From: Burkholderiales bacterium
GTDB taxonomy: Bacteria; Pseudomonadota; Gammaproteobacteria; Burkholderiales; JAEUOS01
Assembly: GCA_016790695.1 (NCBI GenBank)
Contig: JAEUOS010000012.1
Coordinates: 1-42,372 of the forward strand
Length of the DNA: 42,372 nucleotides
Direction of reading: 5' to 3'
The notes under the pieces are model-generated. The model saw only the letters and a list, made by a program, of their open reading frames with translations. It was not told the DNA's origin and made no database searches. The position numbers and the translations under genes were made by a program. This document shows positions 18,679-27,155 of the stretch, piece by piece. Numbering within the stretch: position 1 is the stretch's first letter; every line of letters starts with the position of its first letter.

Positions 18679-20445
18679 CTAACGCGGATACGAGTCCTTG
18701 AGTGCCACGATGCGGTTGAACACCGCGCGATCAGGCCGGTGATCGCGGCGGTCCGCGACGAAATAGCCGTGGCGCTCGAACTGGAACTTCTCGTCCGGCG
18801 CGCAGCCGTCGAGCGTCGGCTCGATCCAGGCGGCGATCGTGCGCAGACTCGCGGGATTCAGGCTCGCCTTGAAGTCGCGCCCGCCGGCATCCGGCTGGGG
18901 ATCGGTGAACAGCCGGTCGTACAGCCGCACTTCGGCGGCGAGCGCATCGGCGGCCGCCAGCCAGGTGATCACGCCCTTGGTCTTGTAGCCCGCGCTGCCC
19001 GGCGTGCCCGACTTCGAATCCGGCATGTATTCAGCGAAGACGGCCGTCACGCGCCCGTTCGCGTCGGTATCGCAGCCGGTGCATCGCACCACATAGCCGT
19101 AACGCAGGCGCACCAGGTTGCCCGGGAAGAGCCGGTGGTAGCCCTTGGGCGGCTGCGCGGAGAAGTCGTCGCGCTCGATCCAGAGTTCACGCGCAAATCG
19201 GAACCGGCGTTCTCCCAGCTCGGGCCGATGCGGGTGGCGCGGTGCCGTGCACTGCTCGCTCGCGTTCTCCGGATAGTTGGAAATGATCAGCCTGACCGGA
19301 TCGAGCACCGCCATCGCGCGCGGCACCTTGGGGTCGAGATCGTCGCGCAGCGCGATCTCGAGGGTCGCGTAGTCGATCCAGGAATCCGCCTTGGCGACGC
19401 CGATGCGATCGCAGAAGAGGCGGATGGCGTCGGGCGTGTAGCCCCGGCGCCGCAGGCCGACGAGGGTCGGCATGCGCGGATCGTCCCAGCCCGAGACGAT
19501 TCCTTCGTCGACGAGCTGCTTGAGGCGGCGCTTGCTCGTGATCACATAGGTCAGATTGAGCCGGGCAAACTCGTGCTGGTGCGGCAGCGGGCGCGCCAGC
19601 AGCCCGCCGTCGGCGAGCCGTTCCAGCACCCAGTCGTAGAAGGGGCGCTGGTCCTCGAACTCCAGCGTGCAGATCGAGTGGGTGATGCGCTCCAGCGCGT
19701 CCTCGATCGGATGGGCGTACGCGTACATCGGGTAGACGCACCACTTGTCGCCGGTGCGGTGGTGCGCGGCCCTGCGGATCCGGTAGATGGCCGGATCGCG
19801 CAGGTTGATGTTCGGTGAAGCCATGTCGATCCTGGCGCGCAGGACCATGCTGCCTTCGGCGTGGCGGCCATCGCGCATCTCCCGGAATCGCTCCAGCGAT
19901 TCCGCGGCCGGCCGGTCGCGATACGGGCTGTCGCGCCCCGCTTCGGTCAGCGTGCCGCGGTTCGCGCGCATCTCCTCCGCGCTCTGTTCGTCCACATAGG
20001 CATGACCCGCGCCGATCAGGTGCTCGGCGGCGGCGTACATGAAGTCGAAGTAGTCGCTGGCGAAATAGAGGTGGGTCGAACCCAGCGCGTCCCAGGAGAA
20101 TCCGAGCCAGCGCACCGCGTCCAGAATGCCGTCGACGTACTCCTGCTCCTCCTTCTCCGGATTGGTGTCGTCGAAACGCATGTGGCACACGCCGCCGAAA
20201 TCGCGCGCCAGCCCGAAATTGAGGCAGACGCTCTTGGCGTGCCCGACATGCAGATATCCGTTGGGCTCGGGAGGAAAGCGGGTCCGGATGCGCGCGGCAT
20301 CGACCGGCGCGCCGGCATGGTCGGCGGCGCTGCCGGGCCGCCCGCGCCAGGCGCGGCCGGCATACGTCCCGCGTGCCAGATCGTTCTCGATGATGCTGCG
20401 GAGAAAGTTGCCGGCCGGTGCGTCGGGAGGAGGCGCTGCGGACAT
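18679..20445 (-). CDS. glnS: Glutaminyl-tRNA synthetase
   Basis: A 588-aa class I aminoacyl-tRNA synthetase charging tRNA-Gln. The HIGH motif is HVGH at 66-69 in PPEPNGYLHVGHAKSVCLNFG, the GlnRS-specific version. MRFDDTNPEKEEQEYVD follows, and the KMSKS-equivalent is around residue 300 (VITSKRRLKQLV). The C-terminal half is the anticodon-binding beta-barrel (PPKGYHRLFPGNLVRLRYGYVV). A short Gly/Ala-rich insertion (about residues 34-50) precedes the Rossmann core. Its presence implies direct Gln-tRNA charging rather than sole reliance on GatCAB. It lies between the nuclease and the TPR-methyltransferase on the same strand. Confidence 0.97.
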   Translation of the reverse strand: MSAAPPPDAPAGNFLRSIIENDLARGTYAGRAWRGRPGSAADHAGAPVDAARIRTRFPPEPNGYLHVGHAKSVCLNFGLARDFGGVCHMRFDDTNPEKEEQEYVDGILDAVRWLGFSWDALGSTHLYFASDYFDFMYAAAEHLIGAGHAYVDEQSAEEMRANRGTLTEAGRDSPYRDRPAAESLERFREMRDGRHAEGSMVLRARIDMASPNINLRDPAIYRIRRAAHHRTGDKWCVYPMYAYAHPIEDALERITHSICTLEFEDQRPFYDWVLERLADGGLLARPLPHQHEFARLNLTYVITSKRRLKQLVDEGIVSGWDDPRMPTLVGLRRRGYTPDAIRLFCDRIGVAKADSWIDYATLEIALRDDLDPKVPRAMAVLDPVRLIISNYPENASEQCTAPRHPHRPELGERRFRFARELWIERDDFSAQPPKGYHRLFPGNLVRLRYGYVVRCTGCDTDANGRVTAVFAEYMPDSKSGTPGSAGYKTKGVITWLAAADALAAEVRLYDRLFTDPQPDAGGRDFKASLNPASLRTIAAWIEPTLDGCAPDEKFQFERHGYFVADRRDHRPDRAVFNRIVALKDSYPR

Positions 20446-20487
20446 GTCGGATGCGATTCGTGGGGCAGGCGCGATTCTACCGTTGCC

Positions 20488-21564
20488 TCATGGCGCGGGT
20501 CGCCGGCGGCAGTGGTACAGGCGCCCGTGCAACGGCACGCCGGCTTCCATGCGCAGCACCACCTGCTGCGACGACACCGTGTCGAACCATGGTGCCGCGC
20601 AGCGGTCGACGTAGCGAGGCGATTGCGCATAGCGGCCGCTCGGGCGCAGTTCGTACCCGTCGGCGCATTCCTCGATGGAGAACGCGAAGCGTCCCGCGGG
20701 CCGCAGCGTGCGCGCGATGCCCGCGAATGCGCTCTCCAGTGCGCCGATGTAGATGAACAGGTCGGCGGCGATCGCCACGTCGAACGCCGCGGCCGGGGCG
20801 GTCGCGAGCCAGGCGTGGATATCGTCGCAGATCAGTGCCGCATAGGCGTCGCGCGCGGCGGCACGCGCCAGCATCTTCGCCGACAGGTCGATGCCGGTGA
20901 TGCGGTGGCCGCGCCCGGCAAGCGCGTTGCCGACCAGCCCCGTGCCACAGCCGAGGTCAAGGATGTCGAGCGCGCCGCCCGCCGCGTCGCTGACCAGGGC
21001 GGCGAGTCGTTGCGGCGCGTCGTACCCGAGGGCCGCAAGCTGTCGGTCGAACCCGGGGGCGAAATTGTCGAAGGTCGCACGCACCCACGCGGGGTCGGCA
21101 CGCGACGTCAGCTGTCCGCCGACCGCGGCGAGGTGATGCGCGAACAAGCCCGCATCGAGGCCGGCCGCGATCGCGCGACGGTACAGATCGGACGCGGCGG
21201 CGGGATCGCGCGCCTCGAGCAGGTGACCGAGATTCAGGTACGGGGCGGCCAGGCCGGGGTCGAGTTCGAGGGCCCGGCGAAACGCTGCCTCGGCTTCGGC
21301 ATCGCGCCCCAGCAGTTGCAGACAGGAGCCCCGATTGTTGTGGGCGCGCGCGTTGCCGGGTTCGATGGCGAGGCAGGCGTCGTAGTTCGCCATTGCCTCG
21401 CGCGTGCGACCGGCATCGCCGTGCACAAGGCCCAGGCGATACCGGATCAGCGCATCCTGCGGCGCGAGGTCCAGCGCTGCCGCGAGCTTCTGCAGGGCCG
21501 CCTCGGGTTGACCGGCCTCGAGCAGCGCATACCCTTCGTCGCAGAGGCGCCGCGCGGCGTCCAT
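20488..21564 (-). CDS. TPR-repeat SAM-dependent methyltransferase
   Basis: A 358-aa fusion. Three to four tetratricopeptide repeats occupy residues 5-140 (ALLEAGQPEAALQKLAAALDLAP; NNRGSCLQLLGRDAEAEAAF), followed by a class I methyltransferase with motif I DILDLGCGTGL at 200-210 and GIDLSAKMLARA after it. The TPR part probably binds the protein or carrier that is modified. Similar TPR-methyltransferases occur in many betaproteobacteria with no assigned substrate. The ATG lies 2 bp after the TGA of the upstream binding-protein gene (TGAGCATG), implying translational coupling; an in-frame TTG at 21570 is also possible. There is no signal peptide. Confidence 0.85.
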   Translation of the reverse strand: MDAARRLCDEGYALLEAGQPEAALQKLAAALDLAPQDALIRYRLGLVHGDAGRTREAMANYDACLAIEPGNARAHNNRGSCLQLLGRDAEAEAAFRRALELDPGLAAPYLNLGHLLEARDPAAASDLYRRAIAAGLDAGLFAHHLAAVGGQLTSRADPAWVRATFDNFAPGFDRQLAALGYDAPQRLAALVSDAAGGALDILDLGCGTGLVGNALAGRGHRITGIDLSAKMLARAAARDAYAALICDDIHAWLATAPAAAFDVAIAADLFIYIGALESAFAGIARTLRPAGRFAFSIEECADGYELRPSGRYAQSPRYVDRCAAPWFDTVSSQQVVLRMEAGVPLHGRLYHCRRRPAP

Positions 21565-21566
21565 GC

Positions 21567-22532
21567 TCAATCGGCGCGGATGTTCGCTTCCCTGACGACC
21601 TTGCTCCAGGTGGCCACCTGGTCACGGACATGGCGCTCGAACGTGTCGGGCGCGCCCCCGACGATCTCGATGCCGGCCTGCGCGAATCGCTCGCGGACAT
21701 CCGGCAGCGCGATGACGCGGTTGATCTCTGCGTTCAGGCGCGTCACGGCCTCTCGTGGCGTGCCGGCGGGCGCGACGACGCCGAACCAGACGCCGACCTG
21801 GTACCCCGGCACGCCCGCCTCGTCGACGGTGGGGATTTCGGGCAGGGAGGCGGCGCGCTTCGGCGAAGTGATCGCCAGCGCGCGCAGCCGGCCGCCCTTG
21901 ACGTGCTGGATGACGTTCGGCATGTTGTCGAACATCGCCTGCACCTGTCCGCCGATCAGATCGGTGACCGCGGGCGCGCTGCCCTTGTACGGCACGTGCG
22001 TGAGATCGACGCCCGCCATCACCTTGAAGAGCTCCATCGACAGGTGGTTCGACGACCCGTTGCCGGTCGAGGCATACGGGATCCGGCCCGGTGCCGCCTT
22101 GGCGGCGGCGATCAGATCGCGCACCGACCGATGCGGGGACGCGGGATTCACGACCAGCAGGTTGGGCGTCGTCCCCACCCAGGCGAGCGCGCTGAAGTCG
22201 CGGGTGACATCGATCTTCGCCTGCGCATGCAGGCTGTTGATCAGAGCGAACGGAAACGCCACCACCAGCAGCGTATGCCCGTCCGGCGCCGACTTGGCGA
22301 CGAAGTCCGTGCCGATCACCGAGCCGCCGCCGGGCTTGTTCTCGACATGGGAGCCGGGGGCGAAGCCCTTCGCAAATTCGCCGGCCAGGGTGCGCCCCAG
22401 CGTGTCGTTGAAGGCGCCCGGGGGAAACGGCACCACGACCTTGATCGGCTTGGACGGAAACGACTGTGCGCTGGCCGCCGCCGGTACGACGGCAAGGCAG
22501 GCGAGCGTGCAAAGCAGTCGCAGCATGGGCAT
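21567..22532 (-). CDS. Bug/TctC-family periplasmic solute-binding protein
   Basis: A 321-aa tripartite tricarboxylate transporter receptor-type protein. The signal peptide MPMLRLLCTLACLAVV...ASA is cut before QSFPSKPIKVVVPFPPG, the diagnostic N-terminus of Bug proteins. Later motifs are STGNGSSNHLSMELFK, HVPYKGSAPAVTDLIGGQVQAMFDNMP and PTVDEAGVPGYQVGVWFG, all typical. These bind carboxylates in the periplasm; the ligand is not predictable. The start is set by AGGAGGA 7 nt upstream of the ATG at 22532. There is no TctAB membrane pair in the window, as is usual for the many orphan Bug proteins of Burkholderiales. Placed right after a racemase/dehydratase-like gene, it probably imports that pathway's acid substrate. 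Confidence 0.92.
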   Translation of the reverse strand: MPMLRLLCTLACLAVVPAAASAQSFPSKPIKVVVPFPPGAFNDTLGRTLAGEFAKGFAPGSHVENKPGGGSVIGTDFVAKSAPDGHTLLVVAFPFALINSLHAQAKIDVTRDFSALAWVGTTPNLLVVNPASPHRSVRDLIAAAKAAPGRIPYASTGNGSSNHLSMELFKVMAGVDLTHVPYKGSAPAVTDLIGGQVQAMFDNMPNVIQHVKGGRLRALAITSPKRAASLPEIPTVDEAGVPGYQVGVWFGVVAPAGTPREAVTRLNAEINRVIALPDVRERFAQAGIEIVGGAPDTFERHVRDQVATWSKVVREANIRAD

Positions 22533-22551
22533 GGCGGATCCTCCTGGCTGT

Positions 22552-23706
22552 CTAGACGTAACTGGGGCCTTCGATGACCGGGTGCGCGACCAGGAACTCC
22601 TCGTCGACGTCCAGGCCGAGACCGGGGCCATCGAGCGGGCGCACCATGCCGGCCGCGTCGACGCGATACGGCGAGGGACTCACCATCGTGTCGCGGAACA
22701 GGTTGTTCGCCGACACATCGCCTTCGAAGTAGCCGGCGTCGTCGACCGCGGCCAGGAGATGTATCGATGCCGCCATGTTGAGCCCGGTCATCGAGGTGTG
22801 CGGATGAATCGGCAGCTTGTGCGCGGACGCCATGGCGGCGATCTTCATGACCTCGGTGATCCCGCCGGTCTTCGACAGATCCGGCTGGAGAATGGTGACC
22901 ACGCCTTCGTCGATCAGCCGCGAGAACTCGAAGCGCGTGTAGTGGTTCTCGCCGGCGGCGAGGGGTACCCGGCCGAAATGCTTGGCCTCGCGATAGCTGC
23001 GGTAGTCGTGTGCCGGGAACGGTTCCTCCAGCCAGGCGACGCCGTGCGCGTCGAGCGCGGGCATGACCGCGCGCGCATCGGCGAGGCCATAGCCGATGTT
23101 GGCGTCGGTGAGGATCGTCAGTTCGTCCCCGAAGGCCTTGCGCACCGCGGCCACCCGCGCGATATCGTTGCGCGGGCTGTCGCCCAGGCGCAGCTTGAGC
23201 GCCTTGTAGCCTGCGGCCAGGTGCTTTTGCGCCTCCGCGACCAGTTCGCCCTCCGGCTGAAAGCCCAGCGAAATGCCGCCCGCATAGGCCGGCACGGCGC
23301 GACTGGCGCCGCCCAGCAGGCGGTAGAGCGGCCACCCCGTGGCCTTGCCGCGGATGTCCCAGAGCGCCATGTCGATGCCGCTCATCGCCATCGCCGTGCC
23401 GGCGCCCAGTCCGTGGCTCGCCAGCTGCTTGCCGTAGATCTTGCGCCAGACGCCCTGGACGTCGCCGGCATCCTCGCCCAGGACCAGCATGCGCAGCGTG
23501 GTGTCGACCAGCTTGGCTATGGTCGACGGCGCGCGCGCATGATGGGATTCACCCCAGCCGACGAGCCCGCCTGCGGTCGTCACCTTGACGACCACCGCAT
23601 CCTTCTTGACGGCGCGACCGATGCCGAGCCGGACGTTGCCGTCCTTCGGCAGCGGGAACGAGGTCGCGAATGCCTTGACGTCGGTGATGGTCAGGTCGCC
23701 GGCCAT
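22552..23706 (-). CDS. Enolase-superfamily enzyme (mandelate racemase/muconate lactonizing type)
   Basis: A 384-aa enzyme with the capping domain and (beta/alpha)7 barrel of the superfamily. Metal ligands are D201 (ILTDANIGY), E227 (AWLEEPF) and E253 (AAGENHY). The second-strand motif is K171-L-R173, where many relatives have KxK or KxH, so the acid/base set is unusual. QPDLSKTGG (D276) and IHPHTSM (H301/H303) give a possible His-Asp dyad. It probably dehydrates or racemises a hydroxy/sugar acid; the substrate is unknown. It sits between a 3-hydroxyisobutyrate-dehydrogenase-like gene (7 bp upstream) and a solute-binding protein (19 bp downstream), forming a catabolic operon. Confidence 0.88.
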   Translation of the reverse strand: MAGDLTITDVKAFATSFPLPKDGNVRLGIGRAVKKDAVVVKVTTAGGLVGWGESHHARAPSTIAKLVDTTLRMLVLGEDAGDVQGVWRKIYGKQLASHGLGAGTAMAMSGIDMALWDIRGKATGWPLYRLLGGASRAVPAYAGGISLGFQPEGELVAEAQKHLAAGYKALKLRLGDSPRNDIARVAAVRKAFGDELTILTDANIGYGLADARAVMPALDAHGVAWLEEPFPAHDYRSYREAKHFGRVPLAAGENHYTRFEFSRLIDEGVVTILQPDLSKTGGITEVMKIAAMASAHKLPIHPHTSMTGLNMAASIHLLAAVDDAGYFEGDVSANNLFRDTMVSPSPYRVDAAGMVRPLDGPGLGLDVDEEFLVAHPVIEGPSYV

Positions 23707-23713
23707 GGTCGTC

Positions 23714-24610
23714 CTACTTGCGCGGCAGGCGCTTGATCAGGCTCGAGGTGTCGAAACGGCGGCCGCCCATCTGCTGCACGTCGCCATAGAACTGATCGAC
23801 CAGCGCGGTGACCGGTAGCGGCGCGCCGTTGCGCCGCGCCTCCTCGATGCACAGGCCGAGATCCTTGCGCATCCAGTCGACCGCGAAGCCGAAATCGAAC
23901 TTTCCGTCGACCATGGTCTTGCCGCGGTTCTCCATCTGCCACGACCCGGCGGCACCTTTGGAGATCACCTCCAGGACCTGCTTCATGTCGAGTCCGGCCG
24001 CCATGCCGAAGTTGATGCCCTCCGCGAGTCCCTGCACCAGCCCGGCGATGCAGATCTGGTTGACCATCTTGGCCAGCTGTCCGGAGCCGGCCGGCCCCAG
24101 GCATTGCGCCATCCGGCCATAAGCCATGATCACCGGCCTGATCTCCTCGAACGTGGCCGAATCGCCGCCGCACATGATGGTGAGGACGCCGTTCTCGGCG
24201 CCGGCCTGGCCGCCGGAAACCGGGGCATCGATGAAGCGCAGGCCGCGCCGGGCCGCCTCGGCCGCCAGTTCGCGGGCGACGTTGGCCGAGGCCGTGGTGT
24301 GGTCGACGAACACCGCGCCCGGCTTCATGCCGGCGAATGCGCCGTCCGCGCCGAGGACCACCGAGCGCAGGTCGTCGTCGTTGCCCACGCAGCAGGCGAC
24401 GACGTCGCAATCGACCGCGGCTTCGCGCGGCGTCGGCGCGCTGGCGCCGCCGAACTCGGCGGCCCAGGCAGCGCCCTTCGCCGCCGTGCGGTTGTAGACG
24501 GTGACGGCGTGACCGGCGCGCTTGAGGTGGCCTGCCATGGGATAGCCCATGACGCCGAGGCCCAGGAAGGCGGTCTTGCGCGGGGGAACAGGATCGTATT
24601 GCTTGGTCAT
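23714..24610 (-). CDS. 3-hydroxyisobutyrate dehydrogenase-family oxidoreductase
   Basis: A 298-aa NAD(P)-dependent beta-hydroxyacid dehydrogenase. The Rossmann motif is FLGLGVMGYPMAGHLKRAG at 15-33, the substrate-binding signature DAPVSGGQAGAENG follows, and the catalytic Lys is in GSGQLAKMVNQI near residue 178. Family members reduce tartronate semialdehyde or oxidise 3-hydroxyisobutyrate, 2-hydroxy-3-oxopropionate and similar acids; I cannot choose between these. It is the first gene of a three-gene minus-strand unit with the enolase-superfamily enzyme and the Bug protein, consistent with hydroxy-acid catabolism. Confidence 0.9.
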   Translation of the reverse strand: MTKQYDPVPPRKTAFLGLGVMGYPMAGHLKRAGHAVTVYNRTAAKGAAWAAEFGGASAPTPREAAVDCDVVACCVGNDDDLRSVVLGADGAFAGMKPGAVFVDHTTASANVARELAAEAARRGLRFIDAPVSGGQAGAENGVLTIMCGGDSATFEEIRPVIMAYGRMAQCLGPAGSGQLAKMVNQICIAGLVQGLAEGINFGMAAGLDMKQVLEVISKGAAGSWQMENRGKTMVDGKFDFGFAVDWMRKDLGLCIEEARRNGAPLPVTALVDQFYGDVQQMGGRRFDTSSLIKRLPRK

Positions 24611-24691
24611 GAGCGCACGGTTTCTCGAGACGAAGGGGACCGGCGGGGCGTGAGCCCGTGCCGGCTGCGAGCCGGCGAGTTTACAGCGAAG

Positions 24692-25462
24692 TCACGCGCA
24701 TTCGCGCGACCAATGCGGCTCGCCGACCGGGCGCCACTGGCCGTCAACCAATCCCTCGATCGGCGCGAAGTTCGCCTTGTAGGCCATCTTCCGGCTGTCG
24801 CGGATCCAGTACCCGAGGTACAGGTACTGCAGGCCGAGGCGCACGCATTGCTCGATCTGCCAGAGAATGCTGAACGTGCCGTAGCTCGCCTTCCGTTCGT
24901 CCGGCTCGAAGAAGGTGTAGACGGACGACAAGCCGTCGTTGAGCACGTCGACGATCGACACCAGCTTCAGGGCGCCCGCCTCTCCCGTCGGGCCGGCCGG
25001 TTCACGGAAGCCGATCAGGCGGCTGTTGATCCGGCTTTGCAGCAGAAAGTGGGCATACTGGTCGCGGCTGTCCTGATCCATGCCGCCGCCCGCGTGGCGA
25101 CTGGCCTGATAGCGCAGATACAGCGCATAGTGTTCCGCCGAGTAGCCGAGTCCGGTCACGGTGGGCACCAGCGCCTGATGGCGGCGCCAGGCGCGCAGTT
25201 GCGACCGGTTCGGCAGGAACTGTCGCACCGGGACGCGGACCGGCACGCACTCGCGGCAGCCGTCGCAATGCGGCCGGTAGGTGAAGATGCCGCTGCGCCG
25301 GAACCCCGCCCGCACCAGCTCGGAATAGGCATCGGCATTGATCAGGTGCGACGGCGTCGCCACCTGCGAGCGCGCGAGGCGTCCCGGCAGGTAGCTGCAC
25401 GGGTACGGCGCGGTGGCGTAGAACTGCAGAACCGAGAACGGGAGTTCGTTGAGTCGGGTCAC
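24692..25462 (-). CDS. bpt: Aspartate/glutamate leucyltransferase
   Basis: A 256-aa aminoacyl-tRNA-protein transferase of the ATE family in its bacterial Bpt form. It attaches Leu to N-terminal Asp or Glu of proteins, marking them for ClpS/ClpAP. The N-terminal cluster [13 protein letters not shown] and [12 protein letters not shown] supplies the conserved Cys residues; the C-terminal domain has [15 protein letters not shown] ([17 protein letters not shown]) and [23 protein letters not shown] chose the GTG at 25462, which overlaps the aat stop by GTGA; a longer frame to 25612 runs inside aat and lacks homology. The operon with aat puts both N-end-rule transferases together, a standard arrangement. 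Confidence 0.95.
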   Translation of the reverse strand: MTRLNELPFSVLQFYATAPYPCSYLPGRLARSQVATPSHLINADAYSELVRAGFRRSGIFTYRPHCDGCRECVPVRVPVRQFLPNRSQLRAWRRHQALVPTVTGLGYSAEHYALYLRYQASRHAGGGMDQDSRDQYAHFLLQSRINSRLIGFREPAGPTGEAGALKLVSIVDVLNDGLSSVYTFFEPDERKASYGTFSILWQIEQCVRLGLQYLYLGYWIRDSRKMAYKANFAPIEGLVDGQWRPVGEPHWSRECA

Positions 25463-26172
25463 TGCGGCTTTTCCCGCGACCAGCGTCGCGCAAGGGTTGA
25501 CCATCCGCGCATCGCGGGCATGGAAGTCAGGCGGTCCAGGAGGGCGGCGAATGCGCTGCGCGGGATCTCGCGCGCTCCGAGGGATTGAAGGTGGCTGGTC
25601 CGCATCTGGCAATCAATGATGCCACAAGCCTGTTCGCGCAAGAAATCGGCGAGGTGCGCGAAGGCGATCTTCGAGGCGTCGGTCGCGTGCGAGAACATGG
25701 ACTCGCCGTAGAAGGCGCGACCGATGGCGACGCCGTACAGGCCGCCGGCCAGGCGCCCGTCGATCCATGTCTCGATGCAATGGGCGTAGCCGGCGCGATG
25801 CAGGGCGCAGTAGCCCTGGACGATCTCTTCGCCGATCCAGGTGCCGTCCTGTCCGGGGCGTGGCGTGGCCGCGCATGCGCGCACCACCGTTTCGAAGGCG
25901 CTGTCGCAACGGATTTCGTAATCGCGGTTGCGCAGCACCTTCGCCAGCGACCGCCTGGGGATGAACTCGTCCGGAAACAGCACCAGCCGCGGGTCCGGGC
26001 TCCACCACAAGATCGGCTGGCCGCTCGAGTACCACGGAAAGATGCCGCGCCGGTACGCCTCGAGCAGGCGCGCGGGAGCGAGATCGCCGCCCGCGGCCAG
26101 CAGGCCATTGGGATCGTCAAGAGCGGCTCCGAGCGGCGGAAACCCGATGCTGTCCGCGAGCCAGGGAATCAT
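25459..26172 (-). CDS. aat: Leucyl/phenylalanyl-tRNA-protein transferase
   Basis: A 237-aa Aat (L/F transferase) that adds Leu or Phe from charged tRNA to N-terminal Arg or Lys of proteins, making them ClpS substrates. Characteristic motifs are [21 protein letters not shown] near the N-terminus, [10 protein letters not shown], and [17 protein letters not shown]. The central part has [27 protein letters not shown] and [20 protein letters not shown]. Length and start fit E. coli Aat (234 aa). Its stop overlaps the bpt start by 4 nt. The Rieske gene lies 28 bp upstream on the same strand. Confidence 0.97.
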   Translation of the reverse strand: MIPWLADSIGFPPLGAALDDPNGLLAAGGDLAPARLLEAYRRGIFPWYSSGQPILWWSPDPRLVLFPDEFIPRRSLAKVLRNRDYEIRCDSAFETVVRACAATPRPGQDGTWIGEEIVQGYCALHRAGYAHCIETWIDGRLAGGLYGVAIGRAFYGESMFSHATDASKIAFAHLADFLREQACGIIDCQMRTSHLQSLGAREIPRSAFAALLDRLTSMPAMRGWSTLARRWSREKPQ

Positions 26173-26200
26173 GGGGCGCGCGAGCGGGCGGAAATGCGAC

Positions 26201-26899
26201 CTAGCATCGGACCTGCTGTCGACAATAGTTCTCGAGCTCGGTCACACGGCAGTTGTCGCTGTTGTCGCGCCTGGCGGCGCCGCCGTGTTCCATCGTGAGG
26301 CGGAATTCGTACTTGCGGAAGAATTCCTCGAACAGATCCTGGCCGAGGGTGGCGGTGGCGTACAGGCCGTCTGTTGCCGGCTCGTGCTCGAGCACGACCG
26401 CGGCCAATGGCCTGGGCGCCGGGCCGGCGACGACGCGCGCACCCTGCGCCGGGTCGTACTGCGAGTGTTCCGAACAGCAATGAATGACGTCGCCATGGCG
26501 ATTCGCGCCCTGCTTCCCGGCGCGAAAACTGATGAAGCTGATCTCGCGGGTCGGGTAGGTGAGCTGGTGCGAGCAGATGGCCGAGTAGGCAACCAGCGAG
26601 CGATTGGTGCCGACGCCGCCGGGCCATGCGTACGCGTCGCTGCTCGCCGACACGTGTGCTGGCTGTAGCGGGCGCCCGAGATTGAGCAGGAAGCACGGCG
26701 TCCCGCGATACGGGTAGAAGAACACGTAGTTCCGCTGTGCAGCGATGGTCGCGGCGCGCAGCGGCTTGCCGGAATCATCGAGCAGCCGGGCGCGCCGATA
26801 CGGGCGCAGCGTTGTCGGCGCTGCCAGCACCCGGTCGGGCACTGTGCCGGCCATGCCCGCGCCGGCTGTGCAGATGCGAATGAAATCCCTGCGGTCCAT
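26201..26899 (-). CDS. Tat-exported Rieske [2Fe-2S] protein
   Basis: A 232-aa protein whose N-terminus MDRRDFIRICTAGAGMAGTV is a twin-arginine signal (RRDFIR), followed by cleavage near VLAAP. The cluster ligands are C109-S-H111 and C142-S-E-H145. The H111 to C142 spacing (30 residues) is longer than the 15-17 of classical Rieske proteins. After the second box the chain continues PAPRPLAAVVLEHE, as in Rieske domains. It probably transfers electrons in the periplasm. No cytochrome b or oxidase gene is adjacent, so its partner is unknown. It is divergent from amtB. Confidence 0.82.
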   Translation of the reverse strand: MDRRDFIRICTAGAGMAGTVPDRVLAAPTTLRPYRRARLLDDSGKPLRAATIAAQRNYVFFYPYRGTPCFLLNLGRPLQPAHVSASSDAYAWPGGVGTNRSLVAYSAICSHQLTYPTREISFISFRAGKQGANRHGDVIHCCSEHSQYDPAQGARVVAGPAPRPLAAVVLEHEPATDGLYATATLGQDLFEEFFRKYEFRLTMEHGGAARRDNSDNCRVTELENYCRQQVRC

Positions 26900-26993
26900 G
26901 GCGATGATCCTGACGACGTTACTCTACCAGCTAGCCTTGCCCTGCGGCTTTCCGCTAGACATGACCGCACGACGGTGCCCGGTGTGCACGAAT

Positions 26994-27029
26994 CGCATGG
27001 TTTTGGTGCGAATGCACCAAAACCATGCG
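26994..27029. promoter_or_regulatory. Perfect palindrome, candidate NtrC enhancer of amtB
   Basis: Arms of 16 bp (26994-27009 and 27014-27029) separated by GAAT. Each arm, read from the centre, gives GCACCAAAACCATGC, which matches the known NtrC site GCACC-N5-GGTGC in its first half and partly in the second (CATGC). It lies 92-127 bp upstream of the -24/-12 sigma-54 promoter of amtB, where NtrC enhancers normally sit. A TCTTTTT follows on the plus strand, so it also looks like a terminator, but no plus-strand gene precedes it. Confidence 0.5.
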
Positions 27030-27105
27030 TCTTTTTCGATCTGATGAATTTGCGGTGGCGGCTTCGCACCAAGTGATGCGCCTCTCTCTGCGTGATGCCT
27101 CTGAT

Positions 27106-27121
27106 TGGTGCGGATATTGCT
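27106..27121 (+). promoter_or_regulatory. Sigma-54 (-24/-12) promoter of amtB
   Basis: TGGTGCGGATATTGCT has GG (27107-27108) and GC (27119-27120) separated by exactly 10 bp, with the TTGC -12 element intact. The predicted transcription start is near 27132, giving a leader of about 24 nt before the ATG. Nitrogen control of ammonium transporters through RpoN/NtrC is well established. Confidence 0.75.
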
Positions 27122-27155
27122 TTCACTGCCGGAACAACACTGGCAGGGAGGCCGC

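Noticed and set aside
19861..23736. 1291-codon plus-strand open frame opposite glnS to the enolase-superfamily gene
   Set aside because: It spans several genuine minus-strand genes and intergenic gaps and has no recognisable domain.
26994..27036. Intrinsic terminator call for the amtB upstream palindrome
   Set aside because: Its T-run is on the plus strand and no plus-strand gene precedes it; an operator reading fits the sigma-54 promoter better, though not proven.
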